From the NCBI GenBank assembly GCA_009379955.1, contig WHST01000008.1, positions 25,514-89,513 on the forward strand: DNA of 64,000 nucleotides. Direction: 5' to 3'. The position numbers and the translations under genes are program-made. Below are positions 34,603-43,076 of this stretch, piece by piece. Source of the stretch: Streptosporangiales bacterium (GTDB lineage Bacteria; Actinomycetota; Actinomycetes; Streptosporangiales; WHST01). A model generated the notes under the pieces. That model did not search any database, was not told where the DNA came from, and saw nothing but the letters and a program-made list of their open reading frames with translations. The number at the start of each line of letters is the position of its first letter. Within the stretch, counting starts at the first letter, position 1.

Positions 34603-36228
34603 ATGACGGCCGACCGCACCTACCCCGACCTCCACGAGCACGTACGACGGCTCGAGGAGGCGGGTCGCCTGATCCGGGTGACGCGGCCGATCGACAAGAA
34701 CACCGAGCTCCACCCGCTCGTCCGCTGGCAGTTCTGCGGCGGCATGCCGGCCGACGACCGCAAGGCGTTCCTCTTCGAGAACGTCGTCGACGGCAAGGGG
34801 CGCGCGTACGACATGCCGGTGCTCGTCGGCGCGCTCGCGTCCAACCGGGCGATCTACGCGCAGTCGATGGGGTGCGACCTCGACGACGTCGGCTCCACCT
34901 GGGCCAAGGCGATCGCCGAGCCGATCGAGCCGATGCTCGTCGACGACGCGCCCTGCCAGGAGGTCGTGTTCGAGGGCGACGCGTTGAAGAGCAATGGCCT
35001 CGACGCCCTGCCCGTGCCCATCTCGACGCCGGGCTGGGACAACGGTCCGTACCTCACGAGCGCGCACTACATCACCCGCGACCCGGACACCGGCGTGCAG
35101 AACTCCGGCAACTACCGAGGGCAGATCAAGAGCCCGACCTGCGTCGGGATGAACGCGTCGCACGAGCTCAACCAGGGCATCACCACACACTGGAACAAGG
35201 CGCGGGCGAAGGGCGAGCCACTGCCGTGCGCGATCGTCGTCGGCGCGCCCCCGTGCGTCACGCTGACGGCGGTGCAGAAGATCCCGATCGGGGTCGACGA
35301 GCACGCGGTGGCGGGCGGTCTGGTCGGCGAGCCGCTGCGGGTCGTCAAGGCCCGCACGGTCGACGTGCTCGTGCCGGCGGATGCCGAGATCGTGATCGAG
35401 GGCCTGATCAACACCGAGTTCCTCGAGCCGGAGGCGCCCTTCGGGGAGTCGCACGGTCACGTGAACCTGCAGGAGTACAACGCGTTCATGGAGGTCACCG
35501 CCATCACCCGGCGGCGCGAGGCGATCTTCCCGTCGATCCTGAGCCAGGTCACGCCGAGCGAGTCGAGCCTGATCAAGCGGCTGGCGTACGAGGAGCGGTT
35601 CACGACGACGCTCAGGGAGATCGGCATCCACGGCCTCAAGCGGGTGTTCCTGCACGAGCCGCTGACGAACATCCGCAAGTTCGTCGTGCTCGTCTTCGAG
35701 CGCGGGGCCGAGGAGACCAACGTCTGGCGCGCGCTGTACGCCGCGAGCTCGCTGCAGAACGCCGTCGGCAAGTTCACGATCGCGGTCGACGACGACATCG
35801 ACCCCGACAGCACCGACGCGCTGCTCTGGGCGCTCGCGTACCGGATGGACCCGCGCCGCGACATGCAGGTCGTCGAGCACCGGTCGTGGGGTCACGGGCC
35901 GGCGGGACCGATGGACGACGGCCAGGATGCGGCGATCCTGATGGACGCGACGCTGAAGCGCCCGTACCCGCCGATCTCGCTGCCGAAGCGCGAGTACATG
36001 GAGCACGCGCGCGGGATCTGGGAGGAGCTCGGCCTGCCGGCGCTGGAACCGAAGGCGCCGTGGTTCGGCTACTCGCTGGGGGACTGGAGCGACGAGTTCG
36101 AGCAGGAGGCGAAGCTCGCGGTGAGCGGTGACTTCTGGCAGACGGCGGAGAAGAACGCCGCGCGGCGACGTTCCGACGTGCCGATGAACGCACCGGTGCG
36201 AAAGTTCGAGGAGAACGACCATGCCTGA
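34603..36228 (+). CDS. UbiD-family decarboxylase (third paralogue)
   Basis: 541 residues from the ATG at 34603, chosen because GGAGG lies eight bases upstream. Shows IVIEGLINTEFLEPEAPFGE followed by SHGHV, which retains the E-x-P-F-G-E core, and ITTHWNKARAKGEPLPCAIV, FTIAVDDDIDPDSTDALLWA. The C-terminus has extra sequence compared with the 22989 product. Lies between two isochorismatase-type hydrolases and overlaps the second by eight bases. Confidence 0.92.
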   Translation: MTADRTYPDLHEHVRRLEEAGRLIRVTRPIDKNTELHPLVRWQFCGGMPADDRKAFLFENVVDGKGRAYDMPVLVGALASNRAIYAQSMGCDLDDVGSTWAKAIAEPIEPMLVDDAPCQEVVFEGDALKSNGLDALPVPISTPGWDNGPYLTSAHYITRDPDTGVQNSGNYRGQIKSPTCVGMNASHELNQGITTHWNKARAKGEPLPCAIVVGAPPCVTLTAVQKIPIGVDEHAVAGGLVGEPLRVVKARTVDVLVPADAEIVIEGLINTEFLEPEAPFGESHGHVNLQEYNAFMEVTAITRRREAIFPSILSQVTPSESSLIKRLAYEERFTTTLREIGIHGLKRVFLHEPLTNIRKFVVLVFERGAEETNVWRALYAASSLQNAVGKFTIAVDDDIDPDSTDALLWALAYRMDPRRDMQVVEHRSWGHGPAGPMDDGQDAAILMDATLKRPYPPISLPKREYMEHARGIWEELGLPALEPKAPWFGYSLGDWSDEFEQEAKLAVSGDFWQTAEKNAARRRSDVPMNAPVRKFEENDHA

Positions 36229-36961
36229 GTGGGACAGGTTCCTGACACCACGCGACCGCGAGGTCTTCGGTGGCTCCGGGTACGGGAAGAAGGCGGGGCT
36301 CGGTGAGCGTCCCGTCGTGCTGGTCGTCGACGTGACGTACGCCTTCTGCGGCGACCGTGCCGAGCCGATCCTCGAGTCGATCAAACGCTGGCGCAACAGC
36401 TGCGGCGCCGAGGCGTGGGACTCCGTCGAGAAGATCCGCACCCTCGTCGACAAGGCGCACGGCCACGCGATCCCGGTGATCTACACGACCGGCATGGACT
36501 ACCGTCCCGACCGGTTCGACGCCGGCCGGTGGAGCGACAAGAACGCCCGCGCGGCCGAGGTGCCCGCGGTCGAGGCGTCGGGCGTGCGCGCCAACGACGT
36601 CGTCGAGCCGATCGCCCCGGAGGAGCGCGACCTGCTCATCCCCAAGGCGAAGCCGAGCGCGTTCTTCGGCACCCTGCTGCAGGCACACCTGACGGCGCTC
36701 AACGCGGACTCGCTGATCGTCTGTGGCACGACCACGAGCGGCTGCGTCCGCGCGACGGTCGTCGACGCGTTCTCGCACAACTACCACGTCTCGATCGTCG
36801 AGGAGTGCACCTTCGACCGCGGCGAGGCGTCGCACCACATGACATTGTTCGACATGCACCAGAAGTACGCCGACGTCGTGTCCCTGGACGAGACGGTCGC
36901 GTACCTCGACACCCTCCCGAACGACCTCTTCACGAGCCGGATGCCCATCCTGGCCGAGTAA
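36221..36961 (+). CDS. Isochorismatase-family cysteine hydrolase (second copy)
   Basis: 246 residues. Triad candidates: Asp in VVLVVDVTYAF, Lys in IPKAKPSAFFGT and Cys in CGTTTSGCVRATVVDAF. The C-terminal half is closely similar to the 33789 product, so the pair arose by duplication. Longer N-terminus (PEWDRFLTPRDREVFGGSG) than its paralogue. Last gene of this operon; the palindromic array begins 50 bases later. Confidence 0.87.
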   Translation: MPEWDRFLTPRDREVFGGSGYGKKAGLGERPVVLVVDVTYAFCGDRAEPILESIKRWRNSCGAEAWDSVEKIRTLVDKAHGHAIPVIYTTGMDYRPDRFDAGRWSDKNARAAEVPAVEASGVRANDVVEPIAPEERDLLIPKAKPSAFFGTLLQAHLTALNADSLIVCGTTTSGCVRATVVDAFSHNYHVSIVEECTFDRGEASHHMTLFDMHQKYADVVSLDETVAYLDTLPNDLFTSRMPILAE

Positions 36962-37010
36962 CCCCGCGGCGGCGGGTGCGGCAGTTCCCCGGTCGTGGCC
37001 CTCCCCCCCC

Positions 37011-37090
37011 GTGAGGGTGCCCCTCACCGTGTGGCCCGCCCCGTGAGGGGCACCCTCACCGTGTTCTGGTGCGGTGAGGGTGCCCCTCAC
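37011..37090. repeat. Palindromic array, type 1, three units (left of nuclease gene)
   Basis: Three copies of the 17-base palindrome GTGAGGGTGCCCCTCAC (7-base arms, 3-base centre) start at 37011, 37043 (inverted orientation, centre GCA) and 37074. Starts are 32 and 31 bases apart. The spacers differ in sequence. An eight-C run (37003-37010) precedes the first. The array fills the 140-base gap between the hydrolase stop and the nuclease stop. Confidence 0.92.
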
Positions 37091-37101
37091 GGGTGGCGTG
37101 T

Positions 37102-38037
37102 TCACGGCACCCGGACGCGAACGCGCGGCGCAGGGTGGGTGCGGCCTAGGCGATAGGCGGCCTCGACCTCCGGGCCGAGCCGTGACCAGTCGGTGTGGAT
37201 CCGGTGCGGTGACGCGTGCATGGTGGTGACGCCGTGCGCAGCCAGCAGGGCATGCCTGCGCTGGGTGTGCTCCCACCCGGCCATGTCGCCGTGGTGCCGG
37301 CGGGAGTCGACCTCGAACGCGAGTGCAGCCTCTTCCCAGTAGGCATCCGGTCGCGCCAGGAGATCGCCGTTGCCGTCGAGCAGGTCGACGTTGAACCGTG
37401 GCGGTGGGATGGCCAGGGCCAGCAGTCGCCGACGCGCCTCCGCCTCGGCGACCGAGCGCACGCCGTGGCCGTACTCCTCCAACACGGACCGCAGCAGGGC
37501 GCTTCCCTTGCGGGGTCCGTCGTCGAGCTCCGAGAAGAGTGCGCCGACGGAGACCTGGGCGGAGCGCAGGCACCCGGTGACGAGTGCCCTGACGGTGACG
37601 AGATCACGCGTGAGTCGGCACGCGTCGGCCAGCGCGCGCACGGGCTCGGCGACGTCGAGACCATTGCGCTCGCGCGTGCGTGGCAGGCGACGGGTACGCA
37701 CCGCGACGACACCGGGCAGCGAACGCCGACGCCGGTCGTGGGGGAGCAGGACCGGCGTCGGACCGGACGGGGCCGGCGCGAGATCGGCGAGCACCAGCGC
37801 GGGAACGCCGGTCAGGGCCGCGCCCTCGCCGCCGTAGGCGAGGGCGGCGTGCCACCGGTGGAGGTCGGTGAGCGGTCCGGTGAAGGTGGCGTACACGCCG
37901 GGAAGCAGGCGCCGCCACGGGCCGCCGTGCCGCAGCCGCCAGTCGACGGCCTGGGCGGTCATGCCGGCGGCGAGAGCCTGGCCTCGGGTGATGATGCCGT
38001 GCTTGGCGATGACGAGTGTGTCGAGTTCGATGCTCAT
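37102..38037 (-). CDS. AbiEi-like winged helix plus DUF559/Vsr-like nuclease-domain protein, copy 1
   Basis: 311 residues from the ATG at 38037, which aligns with the start of copy 2 (52310); a GTG at 38073 would add 12. The N-terminus (KHGIITRGQALAAGM, GPWRRLLPGVYATFTG) is the winged-helix/AbiEi-type antitoxin module. The C-terminus has LLARPDAYWEEAALAFEVDS followed by HHGDMAGWEHTQRRHALLAA and HGVTTMHASP, the Asp...Glu-x-Asp pattern of Vsr/DUF559 PD-(D/E)xK nucleases. No toxin partner gene adjoins. In the 54-residue C-terminal block beginning LARPDAYW, 43 positions are identical to copy 2. Function unknown; flanked on both sides by type 1 palindromes. Confidence 0.8.
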   Translation of the reverse strand: MSIELDTLVIAKHGIITRGQALAAGMTAQAVDWRLRHGGPWRRLLPGVYATFTGPLTDLHRWHAALAYGGEGAALTGVPALVLADLAPAPSGPTPVLLPHDRRRRSLPGVVAVRTRRLPRTRERNGLDVAEPVRALADACRLTRDLVTVRALVTGCLRSAQVSVGALFSELDDGPRKGSALLRSVLEEYGHGVRSVAEAEARRRLLALAIPPPRFNVDLLDGNGDLLARPDAYWEEAALAFEVDSRRHHGDMAGWEHTQRRHALLAAHGVTTMHASPHRIHTDWSRLGPEVEAAYRLGRTHPAPRVRVRVP

Positions 38038-38118
38038 GCCCAGGTAGTCGGCAGCTGCCGAGTACGTCCGCACCCCCGCGCCCGGATATGTGGACGGCTG
38101 AGCGCGCGGCCGGAACCC

Positions 38119-38261
38119 GTGAGGGGCACCCTCACCGTGTCAGGGCGGGGTGAGGGCGCCCCTCACGGGTTGGGTTGCGCGGTGAGGGTGCCCCTCACGG
38201 GTGGTGTGCACGGTGAGGGTGCCCCTCACGGGTCGGGTTGCGCGGTGAGGGTGCCCCTCAC
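38119..38261. repeat. Palindromic array, type 1, five units (right of nuclease gene)
   Basis: Five 17-base palindromes start at 38119 (centre GCA), 38150 (centre CGC), 38182, 38213 and 38245 (centre TGC), giving spacings of 31, 32, 31 and 32 bases, mean 31.5. Spacers are 14 or 15 bases; those before the third and fifth unit share GGGTTGCGCG. The array lies in the upstream region of the nuclease gene and ends 17 bases from the histidine kinase stop. Confidence 0.92.
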
Positions 38262-38278
38262 GGGCTTCGCGGACCGGC

Positions 38279-39505
38279 TTACCGATCCGCGGGCAGGGGG
38301 TTGACGTCCGGGGGGTGGGGTGGGGGCTGGCCGTCGGGGGTGGGGAGCCAGAGCACGAACGTGCTGCCGACGTCCGGCACCGAGAACAGGCGGACGTGGC
38401 CGGCGTGCGCCTCGACGATCTGGCGGACGATCGCGAGGCCGAGGCCGGCGCCACGGCTGCCCGTGCGCCTGCCCTCCTGCGCGCGCCAGAAGCGGTCGAA
38501 GACGCGGGTCTGGTCGTCGGGGGAGATGCCGGGGCCGGCGTCGCGGACGGCGATCCACAGCCACGGTTCCGCGCGGCCCGCGGCGACGGTGATCGCGGTG
38601 CCGGACGTCGCCAGGCTCACCGCGTTCGAGAGCAGGTTGCCCACCGCGCGGCGCAGCGCGTCGTGGTCGCCGATCCGGGTCAGGCCCTGCTCGAGCCGCG
38701 AGACGATGGCGAGGTCGCGCTCGGCGGCGAGCGGCTCGAACTCCTCCACCGCCTCCCTGACGACCACGGCGAGGTCGACGTCGGTGTCGTGGAACGCCGG
38801 CCCGGAACGGCGCGCCGTGGCGAGGAGGTCCTCGATGAGCTGGGTCATGCGGGTGGTGGCGCGGTCGACGACGAGGGCCGCGCGCCGGCGCTCGTCGTCG
38901 GTGGCGTCGGGCGCGGCGAGCACTGTGTCGACGTTCACCCGGATGATCGCCAACGGGCTGCGCAGCTCGTGCGACGCGTCGTCGACGAACTGGCGCTGGG
39001 CACGGAACGCGCTGTCGAGCCGGTCCAGCATCGAGTCGACGGTGTCGCCGAGGTAGCGCAGCTCGTCCTTCGGGCCGCTCAACCGGATCCGGCGGGACAG
39101 GTCGGTAGCCTGGATGTCCTCGGCGGTCCTGGCGATCGCGCGTACGGGTCGCAGGGCGCGTCCGGACAGCGCCCAGCCGATGCCGAGGCTCGCGACGAAC
39201 AGGACGCCGAGCATGCCGGCCGAGTACTGCCGGAGGTTCTGCATGGTCTCGTAGTTGACGGCCTGCTCCACCTGCTCGACCTTGACGACGTCGACCTGGC
39301 CGACGACCTGCTCCTCGCCGTGGGAGTCGCGGAGCACCTTGTCGGCCCGGTACGTCTTGGTGATCGGTTGCGCCTCGGTGCTCTTCGACACGGCCACGTA
39401 GACGCCGCCGAGCATCAGCGCGGCGAGCGCGAAGAGGAGCGTCGAGTAGAGCACGGTCAGCCGGAACCGGATCGTGAAGACGAAGCCTGGCAGGGGGAGG
39501 CGCAT
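38279..39505 (-). CDS. Sensor histidine kinase (MprB-like)
   Basis: 408 residues. N-terminal membrane helix (about 8-36), extracytoplasmic segment with an acidic/polar stretch (about 37-90), second helix (about 91-112), HAMP (LRPVRAIARTAEDIQATDL), phospho-acceptor His in FVDDASHELRSPLAII, N-box AVGNLLSNAVSLA, G1 DAGPGISPDD and G2 GAGLGLAIV. The C-terminal 20 residues are Pro-rich. Start overlaps the response regulator stop by one base. Likely senses envelope stress together with the protease at 40209. Confidence 0.92.
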   Translation of the reverse strand: MRLPLPGFVFTIRFRLTVLYSTLLFALAALMLGGVYVAVSKSTEAQPITKTYRADKVLRDSHGEEQVVGQVDVVKVEQVEQAVNYETMQNLRQYSAGMLGVLFVASLGIGWALSGRALRPVRAIARTAEDIQATDLSRRIRLSGPKDELRYLGDTVDSMLDRLDSAFRAQRQFVDDASHELRSPLAIIRVNVDTVLAAPDATDDERRRAALVVDRATTRMTQLIEDLLATARRSGPAFHDTDVDLAVVVREAVEEFEPLAAERDLAIVSRLEQGLTRIGDHDALRRAVGNLLSNAVSLATSGTAITVAAGRAEPWLWIAVRDAGPGISPDDQTRVFDRFWRAQEGRRTGSRGAGLGLAIVRQIVEAHAGHVRLFSVPDVGSTFVLWLPTPDGQPPPHPPDVNPLPADR

Positions 39506-40197
39506 CACGGGCTCTCCTTCAGCCGGTAGCCGCTGCCGACGACGGTCTCGATCGGCGCCTCGCCGTCGGCGGCCGTGAGCTTGCGACGCAACGTGCCCAC
39601 GGTGACCCGCACCGTGTTGGTGAACGGGTCGGTGTACTCGTCCCAGACGTGCTCGAGGAGCTGCTCGGACGACACGACGTGGCCGGGGCGCCCCATCAGG
39701 TACTGCAGCACGGCGAACTCCTTCGGTGTCAGCGAGACGGGCTCGCCCGCCCTGTGCACCTCGCGCCTGGCGGCGTCGAGCCGGAGGTCGCCGACCGTCC
39801 AGACGGCCGTGCCACCCGCTGTCTCCCTGCGCAGCAGCGCACGGACCCGCGCGAGCAGCTCGGGGAACGCGAACGGCTTGACGAGGTAGTCGTCCGCGCC
39901 CTCGTCGAGCCCGCGGACGCGGTCCTCGAGCCGGTCCCTCGCGGTGAGCATGAGGATGCGCAGGTCGGTCGTCGTGAGCCCGTCGAGCTCTCCGCGACGG
40001 ATCGACCGGCACAGCTCGAAGCCGTCGCCGAAGGGCAGGTTGAGGTCGAGGAGCAGGAGGTCGTACGCGTTGGCGTAGAGCTTCTCCGACGCCGCACGCG
40101 CGTCGAGCGCGACGTCGACCGCATAGCCCGCGCGGACGAGCCCGGCGCGCACCGCCTCGACGAGGTCCTCCTCGTCCTCCACCACGAGTATCCGCAT
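39505..40197 (-). CDS. OmpR-family response regulator (MprA-like)
   Basis: 230 residues. Receiver domain MRILVVEDEEDLVEAVRAGL with acceptor Asp in LLLLDLNLPFGDGFEL, Thr in MLTARDR and Lys in DYLVKPFAF; OmpR winged helix at about 130-228 (LTPKEFAVLQYLMGRPGHVV, GTLRRKL, VVGSGYRL). Encoded between a secreted-type serine protease and its kinase, the arrangement of mycobacterial pepD and mprAB with order changed. Confidence 0.93.
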   Translation of the reverse strand: MRILVVEDEEDLVEAVRAGLVRAGYAVDVALDARAASEKLYANAYDLLLLDLNLPFGDGFELCRSIRRGELDGLTTTDLRILMLTARDRLEDRVRGLDEGADDYLVKPFAFPELLARVRALLRRETAGGTAVWTVGDLRLDAARREVHRAGEPVSLTPKEFAVLQYLMGRPGHVVSSEQLLEHVWDEYTDPFTNTVRVTVGTLRRKLTAADGEAPIETVVGSGYRLKESP

Positions 40198-40208
40198 GTC
40201 GCCAGTAT

Positions 40209-41159
40209 TCAGCGTGTACGGATGATCCGCTGTGCCACGTCCGCGGCCCGGTCGACGGGGATCGCGAACCCGATGCCGATCGAACCCGATCCGCCGCGGG
40301 TCAGCATCGCGGTGTTGACGCCGACGACCTCGCCGCGCGCGTTCACCAGCGGTCCGCCGGAGTTCCCCGGGTTGATCGACGCGTCGGTCTGCACCACGAC
40401 GGCCTCCTGTCCGCCGCCGAGCGGCACCTCGCGGTCGAGCGCGCTGACGATGCCGCCCGTGACCGTGCCGGCGAGGCCGAGTGGCGAGCCGACCGCGAGC
40501 ACCGGGTCGCCCACGCGGACGTCGGCGGAGCGGCCGAGGACGATCGGCGCGGGGCTCCTCGACGCGTCGACGGCGAGCACCGCGACGTCGTTGGCCTCGT
40601 CCGTGCCCACGACCTCGGCGTCGAGGCGCCGGCGGTCCGACAGCACGACGGTGACGTCGCCGCCGCCGTCCACCACGTGCGCGTTGGTGAGGACGTGGCC
40701 GCGCGTGTCGATGACGAAGCCGGAGCCGGTGGCGCGGGAGCGGACGCCTCGCACCTCGACGGAGACGACGGCCGGCTGCACGCGCGCCGCCGTCCCGCTG
40801 AGGTCTCCCGTGCCGTTGGCGGGGCCGGCCGACGACTGCGGGAGAGCGGACGACGGGTCCTGCTGGGCGAGCCGGGTGCCGGCGAAGCCCGCCGTGCCAC
40901 CGGTCAGCGTCGCGACGAGGACGGCGGCAGCGAGCACCCGGCCCAGCCGTCCGCGCGGACGAGGCGTCTCGGTGGACGGAGCCGGCACGGCGGCCGGCGG
41001 TGGGGCCGGCCACTGCTCGTCCCGCATCTCGGGCGGCGGGCCGATGCCCGGCGGTGGCGGGACGAAGTCGGGACCGCGCGGGTCACCGAGGCCGAAGCGT
41101 GGCATCTGGCCGGTGTATCCGTCGTGCCCGCCTCCTCGCTCGTCAGCTCCTGCACTCAT
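40209..41159 (-). CDS. Trypsin-like (HtrA/PepD) membrane-anchored serine protease without PDZ
   Basis: 316 residues: Pro-rich cytoplasmic N-terminus (about 1-68), one membrane helix (about 70-95), then a protease domain with His in VLTNAHVVDGGG, Asp in TDEANDVAVLAVD and Ser in NPGNSGGPLVNARGEV. The chain ends soon after the protease fold (FAIPVDRAADVAQRI), so the PDZ domain of typical HtrA/PepD proteins is absent. Expected to act outside the membrane on misfolded proteins. Gene lies 11 bases before the response regulator. Confidence 0.9.
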   Translation of the reverse strand: MSAGADERGGGHDGYTGQMPRFGLGDPRGPDFVPPPPGIGPPPEMRDEQWPAPPPAAVPAPSTETPRPRGRLGRVLAAAVLVATLTGGTAGFAGTRLAQQDPSSALPQSSAGPANGTGDLSGTAARVQPAVVSVEVRGVRSRATGSGFVIDTRGHVLTNAHVVDGGGDVTVVLSDRRRLDAEVVGTDEANDVAVLAVDASRSPAPIVLGRSADVRVGDPVLAVGSPLGLAGTVTGGIVSALDREVPLGGGQEAVVVQTDASINPGNSGGPLVNARGEVVGVNTAMLTRGGSGSIGIGFAIPVDRAADVAQRIIRTR

Positions 41160-41189
41160 GGCTCGTTCCTCTCGTACGTACGAACGCGG

Positions 41190-42117
41190 TCAGGGGAGTC
41201 GGGAGAACCAGAGGAGCGAGCCGACGGCGGCCGCGCAGGCGAGGACCAGGGCAGCGCCGACGAACCACATCCACACCTCGCGGTCCTCGACGCGGTAGCC
41301 GATCGAGCTGCCGATGTCCGCGTAGACGTCGCGGAGCTCGTCGCCGCTCGCGGCCTCGTAGAACTGCCCGCCGGTCGTCTCGGCGAGCCGCTCGAGTGCG
41401 GGGCCGTCGACGGGCACCGGCACCTGCCGGCCGTTCTGCTCCATGATCCCCTCGGCCGTGCCGTACGCGATCGTCGACACCGGCACGCCGGCCCCCGCGG
41501 CCTCCTGGGCCGCGGCCTCCATCGTGCGTCCCGCGGTGTTGGTGCCGTCGGAGAGGAGCACGACGCGCGCGGGTGGGGTCTCCTCGCCGAACTGGGCGCC
41601 GAAGTTCGAGATGGCCTGCAGCGACGTCGCGACGCCCTCGCCGATCGCCGTCCGCGGGCCGAGGGCGAGGTTGCCGATGCCGTCGCGCACTGCCGCACGG
41701 TCGGTCGTCGGTGGGACGACGACGGTGGCCTGCCCGGAGAACGAGACGACGCCGACGTTGAAGCGCTCCGGCAGCTCGTCGACGAACGCGGCGGCCGCGG
41801 TCTTCGCCGCGTCGAGGCGGTTGGGGTCGACGTCGGTCGCGCGCATCGAGTCGGACACGTCGACGGCGATCATGATGGTGGCCTGCTCACGCGGGACGCG
41901 TACCTCGGCGGTCGGCTGGGCGAACCCGGTGATGGCCATGCCGAGCATCAGCATGAACGCACCCGCGGGCACGTGCCGGCGCGACCTTCTCCAGCAGCGA
42001 CAGGTTGGTGAAGCGGACCGCGAACCTCGTACGCCGGCGCTGGAGCACGACGTAGGTGGCGGCGAGCGCGAGCAGCGCGGCGAGGAACAGCAGGCGCTCG
42101 GGAGCGATGAAGGTCAC
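41190..42117 (-). pseudogene. VWA-domain membrane protein (BatA-like), frameshifted
   Basis: Two frames together make one family protein. The 5' part (ATG at 42117) encodes the membrane anchor FIAPERLLFLAALLALAATY and FTNLSLLEKVAP; the rest, from about 41980 down to 41190, is in another frame and encodes RHVPAGAFMLMLGMAITGF, the metal-site VWA motif VDVSDSMRATD, VVLLSDGTNTAG and a C-terminal membrane helix. The frame changes around 41975-41985 as if one base were missing. No slippery heptamer is visible. It is either a sequencing error, a recent inactivation, or translation from the GTG near 41972 giving a 260-residue protein without the first anchor. Confidence 0.75.
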
Positions 42118-43076
42118 GACGGGGTCCTTCCCTGTCGGGCGGGAGCGGCGCCGGCGAGCCGGCGCGCGGAGAGGACGTGGCGGGCGATGTCACGGACCCA
42201 GTCGCCGTCGGTACGCAGTCGCAGGTGCGCGACTCCGGCTCGGCGGAGGATCCTGGCGACGGTCTCCCGCTGCGCGGTGGCCGCCTGTTCGTAGCGCTCG
42301 CGCAGCCGCCTGCTCGCCGTCGGCACGTCCCTGCGGCGACCGGTCTCCGGGTCGACGAGCGTGAGCAGCCCGACGTCGGGGAGCGCGAGCTCCCGCGGGT
42401 CGACGACCTCGATCGCGAGCACCTGGTGCCGGTGCTGCAGCAGGCGCAACTGCCTGCCCCACGGCGGTTCCGGGCCGTCCGGGTCGACGCCGTCGAGGAG
42501 ATCGGACACCACGACGACGAGGCCGCGGCGGCGGGCGGTGCGACGCAGCAGTGCGATCGCCTCGCTGAGCGAGGTGGTGGCCGGAGCGCCAGGCGGCGTG
42601 CGCGGGGCCGTCCGCAGCCGGCGGAGCACCGCGAGGAGGTGCGTTCGACCTCCCTCGGGCGGGATGCGGCGCAGGCCGGTCGCGGACAGGATCTGCGCAC
42701 CGAGCCGGTTGCCGATGCGGTCGGTGAGGAAGCCGACGGCCGCGACGGCGGCGACGGCGAGGTCGCGCTTCTCGACGCGGCCGGTACCGAAGTCCATGCT
42801 CGCGGTGGCGTCGACGAGCACCCAGGTGGTGAGCTCGCGGTCGGCGACCAGGTCACGCACGTGCGGGACCGCGGTCCTCGCCGTGAGGTTCCAGTCGATC
42901 CGACGCACGTCATCGCCCGGCTGGTACTCGCGGGCGTCGGCCGGCTCGGTGCCGAGCCCGGGCACCAGACCGAGGTGGTCGCCCTGCAGGAGCCCGTCGA
43001 GACGCCGGGTGATGGTGAGCTCGAGCCGGCGGAACGACTGCTCCTGGACGAGGTCAGGCAGCGCCGGAGCGTTCAT
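42114..43076 (-). CDS. DUF58 domain protein
   Basis: 320 residues. The DUF58 signature YQPGDDVRRIDWNLTARTA (about 52-70) and the VWA-like VLVDATASMDFG (about 86-97) are clear. DUF58 proteins partner with MoxR ATPases and VWA membrane proteins, acting as adaptors in chaperone or metal-insertion systems. It overlaps the MoxR gene by 23 bases and the VWA gene by four. Confidence 0.88.
   Translation of the reverse strand: MNAPALPDLVQEQSFRRLELTITRRLDGLLQGDHLGLVPGLGTEPADAREYQPGDDVRRIDWNLTARTAVPHVRDLVADRELTTWVLVDATASMDFGTGRVEKRDLAVAAVAAVGFLTDRIGNRLGAQILSATGLRRIPPEGGRTHLLAVLRRLRTAPRTPPGAPATTSLSEAIALLRRTARRRGLVVVVSDLLDGVDPDGPEPPWGRQLRLLQHRHQVLAIEVVDPRELALPDVGLLTLVDPETGRRRDVPTASRRLRERYEQAATAQRETVARILRRAGVAHLRLRTDGDWVRDIARHVLSARRLAGAAPARQGRTPS

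Noticed and set aside
37102..38037. Complete AbiE-type toxin-antitoxin pair
   Set aside because: Only the AbiEi-like N-terminal module is present and it is fused to a nuclease-like domain; no AbiEii nucleotidyltransferase gene adjoins either copy.
37011..38261. CRISPR-like array of regularly spaced repeats
   Set aside because: Repeat cores are only 17 bases and perfectly palindromic, spacers are 14-15 bases and partly alike, units occur in both orientations, and no cas gene is present.
41960..42000. Programmed ribosomal frameshift in the VWA gene
   Set aside because: No slippery heptamer or downstream structure is evident; a missing base is the simpler explanation.
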